This document shows positions 45,013-54,091 of a stretch of DNA of 64,000 nt, piece by piece (within the stretch, counting starts at the first letter, position 1; every line of letters begins with the position of its first letter). The position numbers and the translations under genes are program-made. A model generated the notes under the pieces. It saw nothing but the letters and a program-made list of their open reading frames with translations. It was not told the DNA's origin and did not search any database. The stretch is from Bifidobacterium breve DSM 20213 = JCM 1192 (GTDB taxonomy: Bacteria > Actinomycetota > Actinomycetes > Actinomycetales > Bifidobacteriaceae), in the NCBI RefSeq assembly GCF_001025175.1, contig NZ_AP012324.1, positions 496,001 to 560,000 of the forward strand, given 5' to 3'.

Positions 45013-46304
45013 GGCACAACTCCCAACATGAGTGGCAGATCGTTGAGCTTGCCGATGGTGATTACAGTGCAATTGGCGCATCGCCTTATGCTGCAGGTCA
45101 TGCCGATATCTGCCTGCAGCACTATGCAACGTGCAGATTGGGGGAGTGCCCTGGCCATGCGTGTTATGCGGCTGAGGGTTTTCTTCGATCCAACGGTGAC
45201 GACATACAGGGAAGCGTTGGCGCTGTGCTGCAATGTGCCATCGACAAGGCTCGCGGTGAAGTCTTGCTGGAAGGCTATGGCACTTGTGGCGTCAAGAAAC
45301 GACATGGCGTCATGCGGCTGCGTGTGTGCTTTCCCGACATGCACATATAACGGGCGATATTGCAGCAGGCATTGCACACCAATCGAAGCGTGAATAGAAA
45401 CCGCCATTTCGAATTCTTCCCTCGAAGCGTAGTCGCTTTCATCCACGCTGAGCGTTAATGAGGTATCAGTGCGACATGTGGCTTCATATTGGCGAATCAT
45501 CAAGGAATCTGCTTTGGCGGAGCTTGGCCAATGGACGTTGCGTATATCGTCGCCGGGCTGGTATTTGCGCAGGCCATGGAAATCAATATCATCGTCTGCG
45601 ATTCGTCTGGAAGATTGACCTTCGAGATCGCGAGGAATACCGGCGTGCAGTAGGGGCAGCCGCACGATTTTCGGATGGATATACACGTTGATACGTTCTG
45701 CCAGATCGTTTTCATGGCGGGTAAGACCGAATGGATCGCCTTTGCGAATATGCAATGGTCCAATAGGCAATACCGTCCGGGCTGGGGCATGAAACTCCAT
45801 GCTGATGTGCTTGGTCTGTTTGGGCAGGAGCCGGGGGATGCTGAATCGATGGCGGTCATTGCCGATGGGAAGACCGCCTTGGGTGTTGGTGGTGGGTGCC
45901 GTGCCGGAGTTGCTGATGTTTACGGTGATGGATATTGTGCCGTCCACGGTGATACGGTGCCGGGAAACATGAATGCTGGCATCGAATTTGGTGTTACCTA
46001 GAGCAAGCAGGATTGCGCAGAGCATCATCGTCGTGGATGCTATGCCGAATGTGAGCAGTTCGATCCAACCCAGTAACGGGAATGCGCACAAGCATGCTGT
46101 GCCGCAGCCCGTTGCTGCCCAACCCAGCGGGGAAACAGAGGAAGTGAGGCAATGCCGGATTCGTGCAGTGGCTTGTCTGCATGCTTGGCCGAGCTGCCGT
46201 GTGTGATGCGCAATTCCCCCGCTGTGCTTCGCCTCGGTTTTGTTGTCGTGGCCGTACTGCCGTGTGTGATGCGCAATGGTGACGGATGGGCCGGTCATGG
46301 GCAT
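45009..46304 (-). CDS. DUF58-domain membrane protein
   Basis: 431 residues; ATG 46304 follows AAAGGA and lies 8 bp after the MoxR stop codon. After a ~45-residue cytosolic start come two membrane helices (TACLCAFPLLGWIELLTFGI, then ASTTMMLCAILLALGN). A beta domain leads to the DUF58 signature (DFHGLRKYQPGDDIRNVHWP, then SSAKADSLMIRQYE). The N-terminus holds a 63-nt direct repeat encoding IAHHTRQ twice. DUF58 proteins nearly always pair with MoxR ATPases, and the pair is thought to act as a chaperone-like system. Its stop overlaps the next gene's start. Confidence 0.9.
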   Translation of the reverse strand: MPMTGPSVTIAHHTRQYGHDNKTEAKHSGGIAHHTRQLGQACRQATARIRHCLTSSVSPLGWAATGCGTACLCAFPLLGWIELLTFGIASTTMMLCAILLALGNTKFDASIHVSRHRITVDGTISITVNISNSGTAPTTNTQGGLPIGNDRHRFSIPRLLPKQTKHISMEFHAPARTVLPIGPLHIRKGDPFGLTRHENDLAERINVYIHPKIVRLPLLHAGIPRDLEGQSSRRIADDDIDFHGLRKYQPGDDIRNVHWPSSAKADSLMIRQYEATCRTDTSLTLSVDESDYASREEFEMAVSIHASIGVQCLLQYRPLYVHVGKAHTQPHDAMSFLDATSAIAFQQDFTASLVDGTLQHSANASLYVVTVGSKKTLSRITRMARALPQSARCIVLQADIGMTCSIRRCANCTVITIGKLNDLPLMLGVVP

Positions 46305-46311
46305 GGTCCTT

Positions 46312-47502
46312 TCACGTGCTGACGGTGGGAGCCGGCACCTCTTCAAGAATCTCCTCAATGAGGCTTTCTTGGGTGATGCCGTCGAAAATGGCTTCGGGGA
46401 CCAGCATGATGCGGTGGGCAAGTATGGGCGTCGCAAGATCGTTGACGTCGTCTGGCACTACATAGTCGCGGCCGTCAGCGGCGGCCCAGATACGGGCGCA
46501 GCGTGCCAACGCAAGAGCACCTCGCATTGAGGAGCCTATGGAGATACTTTCGTGATGGCGGGTCGCTTCGACCAGACGCACAATGTATTCGTGGATGGCG
46601 TCGTCGATGTAAATGCCAGCAGTCATGAGGCGCAATTGCAGCACGTCATGGCTGGTGAGCACCGGGGAGACGGTTTGTGCGCGGTCGGGGATGTCGATTT
46701 GTTTGAGTATGTCGATAGACACCTGTTGGCTCGGGTATCCGATCGAGGTTCTGATAAGAAAGCGATCCATCTGGGCTTCGGGCAGCTTGTAAGTGCCGAG
46801 CTGATCGACCGGATTCTGCGTGGCGATGACGATGAACGGTTGAGGCACGTTATAGGTGGTGCCGTCCACGGTGACTTGCTGCTCTTCCATAACCTCCAAC
46901 AGGGCGGATTGGGTTTTCGGCGAAGCGCGGTTGATTTCGTCAGCCAATACGAGAGATGCAAAGATCGGCCCTTTGCGGAACTCGAACTCGTGGTGCTCCT
47001 GATCGTAGAAAGTCACACCCACTACGTCCGAAGGCAGCATATCTGGTGTGAATTGGATGCGCTTGAAGCTGGCGTCGATGGAATTGGCCAAAGCCCGTGC
47101 CAGCTGGGTTTTACCGGTGCCGGGATTGTCTTCAAGCAGCACATGTCCACCGGCCAGTAATGCGGTGACGCATTGTTTGATCGGTGTGGTCTTACCAGCC
47201 ACTGCAATGGCGATGTTCTCGACCAGCGCATTGAATGACTGCTGAAAATAATGTATGTCGGGTGTTGCTTGGGCGGCAGTCTGAGCGAATGTTCCAGCAT
47301 GAGAGGTTTTCGGACGCTGGGTTGCATGCGATATTGGCTTGAACTGTTGAAGACTGATATTCGTGTCGTCACAAGGGGCTTGGTGCTCTAACTCGGGTGG
47401 ATAGAGAGTTTGTGCCAATCGGGTGTCGTCCGGCAGATATACGGCATGCGATATCCGAGTGGCGTCTGAAAGATATGTGGCGTCATCGATGGTGGGGTTC
47501 AT
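46312..47502 (-). CDS. MoxR-family AAA+ ATPase (internal start within the fused frame)
   Basis: 396 residues from ATG 47502, which has a strong ribosome site (GCAGGAG, 7 nt away) though it lies inside a longer open frame. A ~100-residue linker leads to the ATPase: Walker A EDNPGTGKTQLARAL, Walker B ASLVLADEINRASPKTQSAL, sensor 1 IVIATQNPVDQLGTYKLPEA and the arginine-finger/sensor 2 region (SSMRGALALARCARIWAAAD). It is cytosolic and likely remodels or inserts client proteins together with the DUF58 partner. No stop codon separates it from the fn3 protein upstream, so two products (a fusion and a free ATPase) are possible. Confidence 0.85.
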   Translation of the reverse strand: MNPTIDDATYLSDATRISHAVYLPDDTRLAQTLYPPELEHQAPCDDTNISLQQFKPISHATQRPKTSHAGTFAQTAAQATPDIHYFQQSFNALVENIAIAVAGKTTPIKQCVTALLAGGHVLLEDNPGTGKTQLARALANSIDASFKRIQFTPDMLPSDVVGVTFYDQEHHEFEFRKGPIFASLVLADEINRASPKTQSALLEVMEEQQVTVDGTTYNVPQPFIVIATQNPVDQLGTYKLPEAQMDRFLIRTSIGYPSQQVSIDILKQIDIPDRAQTVSPVLTSHDVLQLRLMTAGIYIDDAIHEYIVRLVEATRHHESISIGSSMRGALALARCARIWAAADGRDYVVPDDVNDLATPILAHRIMLVPEAIFDGITQESLIEEILEEVPAPTVST

Positions 47503-50500
47503 GGTGTTCTCCTGCGGGGTAGTGGATTGAGTGAAGTCAGTGGACGTGAATGTGGCCGTAGCTGTGGCGGGTTTGGCATCGCGTGAGGGAATAAGAGTGG
47601 CTGTGACGGTGATCTCGTCAGCACTGTCTTTCTGATTGGATATATCGAAGCCAACAGTGCCGCCGGAACATCCGATGGTGTCTGCTGCGGCCCCGCTCAA
47701 CTCGATGCGCTCGCACCCGGCGTTGCGATTATTACCCGGCGTGATTGTTACTGCTGGTATGTCGTCATCGGCAAGCTCAATGGATGGAGCATCGGGGTCG
47801 CCCCAGATGGCCTTTGGTTCTGAAGTCCCGGATTCCGGGCTCCAGCCAGCTCTGTTATGTGCTTTGACCGTAGCCGTTACCAGGGTCCCGTCGGAGATGC
47901 TGTCGTTGTTGAAGATGAAGGATAGTTTGGTCGTTGTATTTCCGGTCTCTTTGGTCTGCAATACGCCCACGCCGCTGACCGTCACCATGTAATTGTCAAC
48001 CTCACTGAAATCGCCATCTATCGGGCTCCAGGTGATGGCAGCTCTGGCATTGCCTCCTTCCACAGTGACATTCACGGGAGCTGTGGGAGTCTTGTCTGGA
48101 ATGGCGGTGACGGCTGCGGAGGCCGCCGACCAGCCGACATCGTTGCGGGCGGAGAGAGTGAAAGAATATATCCTGCCGTTCTTCAAACCAGTGATTCGGC
48201 ATCTGGTGGACGTGCCACAGGATTGCTCTCCGTTGCTGGCTCCGCTCCATCTCACCCGGTAGTCGGTAATGGGGCTGCCGTTGGCCGCACCTGCTGACCA
48301 ATTAAGTGTCACCACACCATCCTGCGGGTCGCCGGCTATGGGAAAGAGCAGCGGAGCATCAGGCTTGTCGACTATGGAAAGGGTGATGGTGCCGGTGACT
48401 TCGCGTGCTGTGGCCGTAGTGCCGTCCCGCACGGTGACGAGCACCATGTTTGAAGAAGCTCCGATGTTGGGCGAGGCGCTGATGGTGATGGCTGTTGAAG
48501 AGCAGCTGGTTATCGTGATTTTCGCTGTGTCATCGGCTTGACATGCGGTAACGGTCAGTGGGGAATCAGGGAACGGATTGTAAGCGTTCTCCAACGGATT
48601 CACTGAGCCGGAGGAGCCGGCTTTGAGCTGCAATGTTGCGGCTGCAAGTCGTGCCAGTGGACGAGTGGATTCCACCACGCGAACCATCACGCCGGCATGC
48701 ACCGTGCCCTTGCCGTATGTGATGTGCACGGGAATAGAGGCGGTGACTCCGGCGGGCGCATTTTTGGATGCCGAGATATGCAGCTTGCCTGAGCTGGACA
48801 ACGAGGACAAGATATGCTCCGAAGAGGTTCCGCCTGAGGAATAGACGCATCGTTTCTCGTCGTCATGGAGCCCTGGAGGCATGTGGGTCAGTGCGGTCAG
48901 ATCAATGGTTTTCGGTTCAGCGCCGGCCTCGATGTCAATGGTGGGTGAAGAAAAGGTGGGCGGTGGTGTTGTTCTGCCAAGTACCGTGATCGGCAGAGTG
49001 ACCACGGCTGTATTGATGATTGCGGAGGCGTCGGGCCGGTTTCCATCCGTCACGGTGAAGGTGATTGAAGCTGGGCCGGCATAGTCTTTGATGGCGGTGA
49101 ATTTCAGAGTTTTGCCATCGACGCGGAAATCGGTGTTGGACGCTTTGGTGGCGGTGATGGAATCGGCGCTTTCGAGGTACGGTTCTTTTCCGGCGCCTAC
49201 ACGCACATAGTCGTTGATATTGATGTGAACGGTCTGGCGCGCGTTGACTATGATTTCCGGTGCCTTGGGGCGCAGTATGGGTGGAAACACGCCATATGCC
49301 GGCACATGAATAAAAGCAGTGGACGTGACATGGTGCGTGGTGTTGGTCACCGTATACGGCACGGCTCTCGCCTGCGAGGTCAAATCAACGGTGACGATGG
49401 TGGATGCGCTGCCTTCTCCGACTCTCGCATGGTCGGTGGCTGAGGAATGTATGGCCACTTCCAGTTCGCTGGCCGTGCCTGAAGGATTGGCGATCCATGG
49501 CGAGACGTCCACGTCCACGGATTGCTTGTCGATGGTGTCGGAGGCCGGCACGCGGCAGTCATAGGCGGCAGGTGGCTCGATGGGAGCGCTTGGATCTACG
49601 TTGACGGTGAGCGTGGCGGTATCTGCCAGTCCGGCCGTGTTGTACGCGGTATACGCGATATGTGCGGTGGTGGCATGCTCGGGTGTGGTGAATAGCAGCA
49701 TATTGTTTTCCACCATCACATCGTCGATTCCCTGCGCTTCAACCGTCGTGCCGATGGTCAAATCGGTGTTGTCCGCGGAGATGTCGTTGAGCGTTACCGG
49801 CACGCTGGCTGATGTATTGGGCCGTAGTGTGATGTCGTCATCGCGCGCATGGACGCTGGATTCCGATGCGCCCTGGAACACGCCCACCCGAATCTGTGCC
49901 TGCGCTCGCTGCCCGGTCCAATCCTCCACGGCATAGGAGAATATGTCGGTTCCGCAAGAGTCCGGATATGCCTCGTAAACCAGATAGTCGGAGCCGACTT
50001 CGGCAATGCGCCCTAGTTCCGGCGCTGTGTTGCCCAATCCCAGCAGCTGGTCATCGTCGCCATCCACGTCGATGCCGGTCAGCGTGATGGGAATGCGTAC
50101 GGTTTGGCCTGCGGCTACTTGTGCTTCAGTGTTGTGCGGTGTGGGTGCGGCCTTGTTTCCGGCTTGGCTTTCATGCACGGTGATGATGACGATGCCGGAT
50201 GCCGCATTGCCTGTATGGTCTTCAACGGTGTAGGTGACGGGGAAGACCCCCGCTTGGCTGGATGCCTGATATCGCACGATGCTGCCAGACGTGAACACCA
50301 GACCCGCGAAGGTGCTTTCGTCGTATTGCAGATTGTCTTTGAGCGTGATCGTAGTGCTGTCGGAGTATGTCACATGGTTAAGTACGTCTACTGATACGAT
50401 GCCGCCAGTACGTACCTGGATGTTGATGTCACCTGCTGTGGGCGTGGAGCTTTCCGCCGCCAACGCCGGTGGATGCAACACAATGGTGCCTGTGGCGGTG

Positions 50501-52836
50501 CCAGCCGCATTGGCCACGTTGTAACGAATGGGAATGGGTTTGGACGGCACTTGGTGTGCTGTGACATACACGCGTTTATGGTCCACCAATCCGGCTTTGA
50601 TGCCGGAGTCGGAAGGAACGTCCACCGAGGTTACGGATAGCACGCCACCCATAGGGTCGATGTCATTTGACAGAGGCTCCACAATCGCCGTATTGTCAGT
50701 GCCCAGCAGCGCCACATCGTTGGCCGCCACCGGTTTGGCTGTTGCTTTGGTTACGGGGTGCACATCCACGCGAGCCAAACCGGTGGCCGGTATCGAGCCT
50801 TGGAGTATGGTGTACGGCACATAGTAGGTGCCGGGTTTGGATGCCGTGAATGCAATGGACAAATCGGACGGGTGAGCGATTGTGGAAGCGCCGGACAGCG
50901 TATTCACATGGCTCAGCTGCATTGGCTGCGTGGAGGTGCCATGCACATAGGGCTTGAGCTCGATGACGGTATCCGTATCCGGGGTGGTGGCCACGGCTAT
51001 TGGATCGATGACCGCGGGCAAGGTGTTCGCCGGTTTGACGGAGAAATACATGAACCCGGTGCCGGTGGCCATGCCGTCTGAGACGGTGATCTCCACTCCC
51101 ACGCGGCCGGAGGTCATATCGCCGGCATTGAAGGTGATTTTGCCATCAGGCCGGGTGAAAACCTGCGCCTTATCGGTGTATTGCACGACTGCGGAAACCA
51201 AGGTAAGAGGATCCCCATCGGGATCAACGAAGCTGCCAAGCGCATTGGCGACGTAACTGGCTCCCTGCTCCACATTGATTTCAGATGGGGTGTCGGATTG
51301 CAACGGTGTATGGTTGTCTCCATCGTGCAGCGTTACCGTGACGTTGGCGGTCGAGGTCTGACCTCGACCGTCGGAGATATCGTAGGCGAACGTTACGGTT
51401 CCGGCCGATGCTGCGGAAGCATCAAGCTGCAGATACCGCCCGGCATAGATTGGCGAGACGGTGACGTCGCCTCCTTGGGGCGCGCCTACTCTGATGATGT
51501 TCAATACCGAGCAGTCGGTCTGTTCGTCATTGCGCAATACATCAAGAATCTGCTCGGATCCAGCGCGAGCTCCGAATGCATCATCCTCGGCTTTGATGTC
51601 ACCGGATTGCTCGGAGCAGGTTTCCGAGAAATCCTGATGGTTGGTGGCGGAATCCTCGTTTCGCTGGGTACTGTCATGGTGCTGCGTCTGAATCTGGTTC
51701 CATTGCATGGCGATGACCGCAGTGCTGTCATCTGGATTCCAGACATTGCCCTCGATCACATCGTTAAGCACCGCAACCCGATGATTGGTGCGGAACACCA
51801 GTTCAGAGGTGGCGTGTATCGATTCAAGCGTTTGGAATGCGATATGTGCACTATCGGGAGTACAGGTTCTGATGTAATTGCGAGCCTGTTGGCTCCATGC
51901 CGCGTATATGCACCCATTCACGGAAACTGGACGAGCCGCCTGGCTCGTGCCGCCAGTCAAGTGGAATATCGGTTTGGCGGTGGAAGAAAGTCGTACTATT
52001 GCGAGCCCGCGTGGAGATGAGGCTGCCACCCAATCGTTCTGATTGCCGTCAACGGGCGGACTCTGGAGCGTGAGTGTATCTGAGGCTTCGATGGTGGTCT
52101 GCCCGGAGGCGTGAATGATGGTATTGCCCGATGAGATTACTGGAACGCCGCCGATGACGGTGAAGCTATCGGCTGCTCGCGGCTGCCCATCCGTCAAGGA
52201 TTCAAGCTGCTTGATCTGGGAACTATTTGGACTGTCCAACCGAAATACCACGCCGTCACGGGGACGGTATCCATAGACCGCTCCATCGTGGGTGACTACG
52301 ATGCGGCCTCCTGTGCCGAGTCTCATGCGCGGGCTATCGACGGAAGGCGACACCGCATCGAGTTCGTCGGACGATCCGACCCATACGTTGCCGGTGTTCT
52401 CGTTGATAAAGGCAACGGTGCTTCCGCCTACTGAGGCAGTGGTATGTGCCTTGAGGCTGGTCTGCATACTGGTACTGAGCGTGGAAGATGCAATGGCTGA
52501 AGCCTTGGTGGGCTCGGCCAAAATGGTGGTGCCGTTATGCTGTGCGATGTCGAATCGGGGTGAAGGCGAGACGACACTTGCATCAGCCTCACGGTTCTTG
52601 ACGTTGAAACGGGCGGCTTTCTGATTGGCGAGCGACGTGACCCATACGGTGCCGTCATCCAGTTGCACATGATGACGTGTGACGATGCTGATCATGACCG
52701 CCCCGGCAATCAGCACGGTGAGTATGAGCAGCGTGAATGCAGGAACCGCCCACGTGTAGTTGTCGGAGGGCGGATGGCCGTGCCTGTCATTCCTGATGCG
52801 ATGAAGGTCAGTATGCGATTGTGATGACGTGCCCAT
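46312..52836 (-). CDS. giant Ig/fibronectin-III surface protein in frame with MoxR ATPase
   Basis: 2174 residues in one open frame. ATG 52836 is chosen (AAGGGAGA 5 nt upstream; it overlaps the kinase gene by 29 nt). Cytosolic residues 1-28 precede a membrane helix (29-52). A beta-propeller-like region (~55-400) and many repeated Ig/cadherin-like modules (SFVDPDGDPLTLVSAVV, SNDIDPMGGVLSVTSVDV, LNDISADNTDLTIGTTV) extend to ~1480. Two clear fibronectin-III modules (ITDYRVRWSGASNGEQSCGT, IYSFTLSARNDVGWSAAS; AITWSPIDGDFSEVDNYMVT, VKAHNRAGWSPESG) and a third degenerate one follow, to ~1778. Then comes MoxR at 1779-2174. The fn3 part of this bifidobacterial cluster is reported to bind host TNF-alpha. 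Whether fusion or separate proteins are made is open. Confidence 0.85.
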   Translation of the reverse strand: MGTSSQSHTDLHRIRNDRHGHPPSDNYTWAVPAFTLLILTVLIAGAVMISIVTRHHVQLDDGTVWVTSLANQKAARFNVKNREADASVVSPSPRFDIAQHNGTTILAEPTKASAIASSTLSTSMQTSLKAHTTASVGGSTVAFINENTGNVWVGSSDELDAVSPSVDSPRMRLGTGGRIVVTHDGAVYGYRPRDGVVFRLDSPNSSQIKQLESLTDGQPRAADSFTVIGGVPVISSGNTIIHASGQTTIEASDTLTLQSPPVDGNQNDWVAASSPRGLAIVRLSSTAKPIFHLTGGTSQAARPVSVNGCIYAAWSQQARNYIRTCTPDSAHIAFQTLESIHATSELVFRTNHRVAVLNDVIEGNVWNPDDSTAVIAMQWNQIQTQHHDSTQRNEDSATNHQDFSETCSEQSGDIKAEDDAFGARAGSEQILDVLRNDEQTDCSVLNIIRVGAPQGGDVTVSPIYAGRYLQLDASAASAGTVTFAYDISDGRGQTSTANVTVTLHDGDNHTPLQSDTPSEINVEQGASYVANALGSFVDPDGDPLTLVSAVVQYTDKAQVFTRPDGKITFNAGDMTSGRVGVEITVSDGMATGTGFMYFSVKPANTLPAVIDPIAVATTPDTDTVIELKPYVHGTSTQPMQLSHVNTLSGASTIAHPSDLSIAFTASKPGTYYVPYTILQGSIPATGLARVDVHPVTKATAKPVAANDVALLGTDNTAIVEPLSNDIDPMGGVLSVTSVDVPSDSGIKAGLVDHKRVYVTAHQVPSKPIPIRYNVANAAGTATGTIVLHPPALAAESSTPTAGDINIQVRTGGIVSVDVLNHVTYSDSTTITLKDNLQYDESTFAGLVFTSGSIVRYQASSQAGVFPVTYTVEDHTGNAASGIVIITVHESQAGNKAAPTPHNTEAQVAAGQTVRIPITLTGIDVDGDDDQLLGLGNTAPELGRIAEVGSDYLVYEAYPDSCGTDIFSYAVEDWTGQRAQAQIRVGVFQGASESSVHARDDDITLRPNTSASVPVTLNDISADNTDLTIGTTVEAQGIDDVMVENNMLLFTTPEHATTAHIAYTAYNTAGLADTATLTVNVDPSAPIEPPAAYDCRVPASDTIDKQSVDVDVSPWIANPSGTASELEVAIHSSATDHARVGEGSASTIVTVDLTSQARAVPYTVTNTTHHVTSTAFIHVPAYGVFPPILRPKAPEIIVNARQTVHININDYVRVGAGKEPYLESADSITATKASNTDFRVDGKTLKFTAIKDYAGPASITFTVTDGNRPDASAIINTAVVTLPITVLGRTTPPPTFSSPTIDIEAGAEPKTIDLTALTHMPPGLHDDEKRCVYSSGGTSSEHILSSLSSSGKLHISASKNAPAGVTASIPVHITYGKGTVHAGVMVRVVESTRPLARLAAATLQLKAGSSGSVNPLENAYNPFPDSPLTVTACQADDTAKITITSCSSTAITISASPNIGASSNMVLVTVRDGTTATAREVTGTITLSIVDKPDAPLLFPIAGDPQDGVVTLNWSAGAANGSPITDYRVRWSGASNGEQSCGTSTRCRITGLKNGRIYSFTLSARNDVGWSAASAAVTAIPDKTPTAPVNVTVEGGNARAAITWSPIDGDFSEVDNYMVTVSGVGVLQTKETGNTTTKLSFIFNNDSISDGTLVTATVKAHNRAGWSPESGTSEPKAIWGDPDAPSIELADDDIPAVTITPGNNRNAGCERIELSGAAADTIGCSGGTVGFDISNQKDSADEITVTATLIPSRDAKPATATATFTSTDFTQSTTPQENTMNPTIDDATYLSDATRISHAVYLPDDTRLAQTLYPPELEHQAPCDDTNISLQQFKPISHATQRPKTSHAGTFAQTAAQATPDIHYFQQSFNALVENIAIAVAGKTTPIKQCVTALLAGGHVLLEDNPGTGKTQLARALANSIDASFKRIQFTPDMLPSDVVGVTFYDQEHHEFEFRKGPIFASLVLADEINRASPKTQSALLEVMEEQQVTVDGTTYNVPQPFIVIATQNPVDQLGTYKLPEAQMDRFLIRTSIGYPSQQVSIDILKQIDIPDRAQTVSPVLTSHDVLQLRLMTAGIYIDDAIHEYIVRLVEATRHHESISIGSSMRGALALARCARIWAAADGRDYVVPDDVNDLATPILAHRIMLVPEAIFDGITQESLIEEILEEVPAPTVST

Positions 52837-53956
52837 GATTCTCCCTTGAATCCTTGCCATTGTGTGCTGCCCCATTGCAGCTGCTATATGCGAGACTCAC
52901 CTGAATGGTGGTGGATCCGGTGATGCTATCCATGCGTGGCAGCACGGCACAGACAAACACCAGACACACGGTGACCGCTGTGGTCGCAACCCCGGCCGCG
53001 ATAATGGTTGGTTTGACCCACCGGCGCTGGGTCCGCTCGTTATGAAGGTCGGGTTCTCGAGGGCGGCGTAGATGAGCAACCTCCTTGGGATATGGCGGTA
53101 CGCCATCAACCGTAAGAGGTGTGATCCGGCCGAAGAACGCATGCTGGGCGTGCTGCATGGCTCGCGCGAATTCGAGCGCGGAATAATACCGCAGATCAGG
53201 ATCCTTGGCGAGGGACTTGCGCAGTATCTGTTCGATGTTTGTCGGCACGTCGGCACGGTTGATGCGGGGCAGCGGTTGGTTGAGAATCAGACGAATCAAC
53301 TCTGATTGCGTGTGTGGATGATATTCATGTTGATAGGGTGAGCAGCCGACGAGTAGCGCGTATAGTGTGGCTCCCAATGAATAGATATCCGCTCGTTCGG
53401 CTCCATTGCCCATATGCAGCAGCACTTCGGGAGGTGCCCAAGGAGGGGAACATCCGGTTTCGGTGTGGTCATACGCGTCAGTGGATATGCCGAAATCACT
53501 CAGTGCCGGCAGGCCTTGCCCGGTGATGAGAATATTGCTGGGCTTGATATCGTGGTGAATGATGTTGCTGCGGTGGGCGGTACCGAGCGCTCCAGCCAAT
53601 TTGATTCCTAAGTCCAATACCTGAGCACATGTCAAGGAACGGGATTTCATCAAAGGTTCGTAAGTACCGCCTGGCGCATATTCGAGAATCATATAGCCGT
53701 GACCGTCGGCGGTGACGTCGGCGTGATACAACGTCAGAATGTAGGGATGCTCAGAGAGCCGGACCATGGCGGCGTTTTCCCGATGGAACTGGGCGGCAAT
53801 GCCACAGTCCAATGTCTGATTGCTGACCTTTACCGCCACTGGATGAGCGGACGTATGTAGGCGGTATAGGTACACCGTTGCTGTGGTGCCTGTGCCAAGT
53901 GTCCGCACGAAATCGTATCCCGACAGGCGCGGCGGTGCATGCGAAATGATAGCCAT
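52808..53956 (-). CDS. membrane Ser/Thr protein kinase (Pkb2-type)
   Basis: 382 residues. A kinase domain occupies ~10-285: glycine loop GTGTTATV (21-28), Lys43, catalytic loop NIIHHDIKPSNIL (Asp136, with His in place of the usual Arg, so a non-RD kinase), DFG at 154-156, and APPEVLL in place of APE. A membrane helix (~318-338, IIAAGVATTAVTVCLVFVCA) and a short outside tail follow. GGGGGG precedes the ATG. It is the first gene of the operon and overlaps the fn3 gene. Known bifidobacterial clusters of this type start with kinase pkb2, and downstream proteins are candidate substrates. Confidence 0.93.
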   Translation of the reverse strand: MAIISHAPPRLSGYDFVRTLGTGTTATVYLYRLHTSAHPVAVKVSNQTLDCGIAAQFHRENAAMVRLSEHPYILTLYHADVTADGHGYMILEYAPGGTYEPLMKSRSLTCAQVLDLGIKLAGALGTAHRSNIIHHDIKPSNILITGQGLPALSDFGISTDAYDHTETGCSPPWAPPEVLLHMGNGAERADIYSLGATLYALLVGCSPYQHEYHPHTQSELIRLILNQPLPRINRADVPTNIEQILRKSLAKDPDLRYYSALEFARAMQHAQHAFFGRITPLTVDGVPPYPKEVAHLRRPREPDLHNERTQRRWVKPTIIAAGVATTAVTVCLVFVCAVLPRMDSITGSTTIQVSLAYSSCNGAAHNGKDSRENHGHVITIAY

Positions 53957-54078
53957 GAGAGCCCCCCAAAATTATCCTCGTTGATACAGTTCCCCAACTT
54001 GTGTGATCGAGAATACCGTTAAGGATACCGGCCAATTGAATATGCCGGTACATATCTTCCGTTTGTTTCCACGCGGGC

Positions 54079-54084
54079 TAATCT
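54079..54084 (+). promoter_or_regulatory. -10 element for the helicase-nuclease operon (leaderless)
   Basis: TAATCT lies 7 nt before ATG 54092 and no ribosome site is present. The 135 bp gap to the divergent kinase gene contains both promoters. Confidence 0.45.
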
Positions 54085-54091
54085 TGAACGT

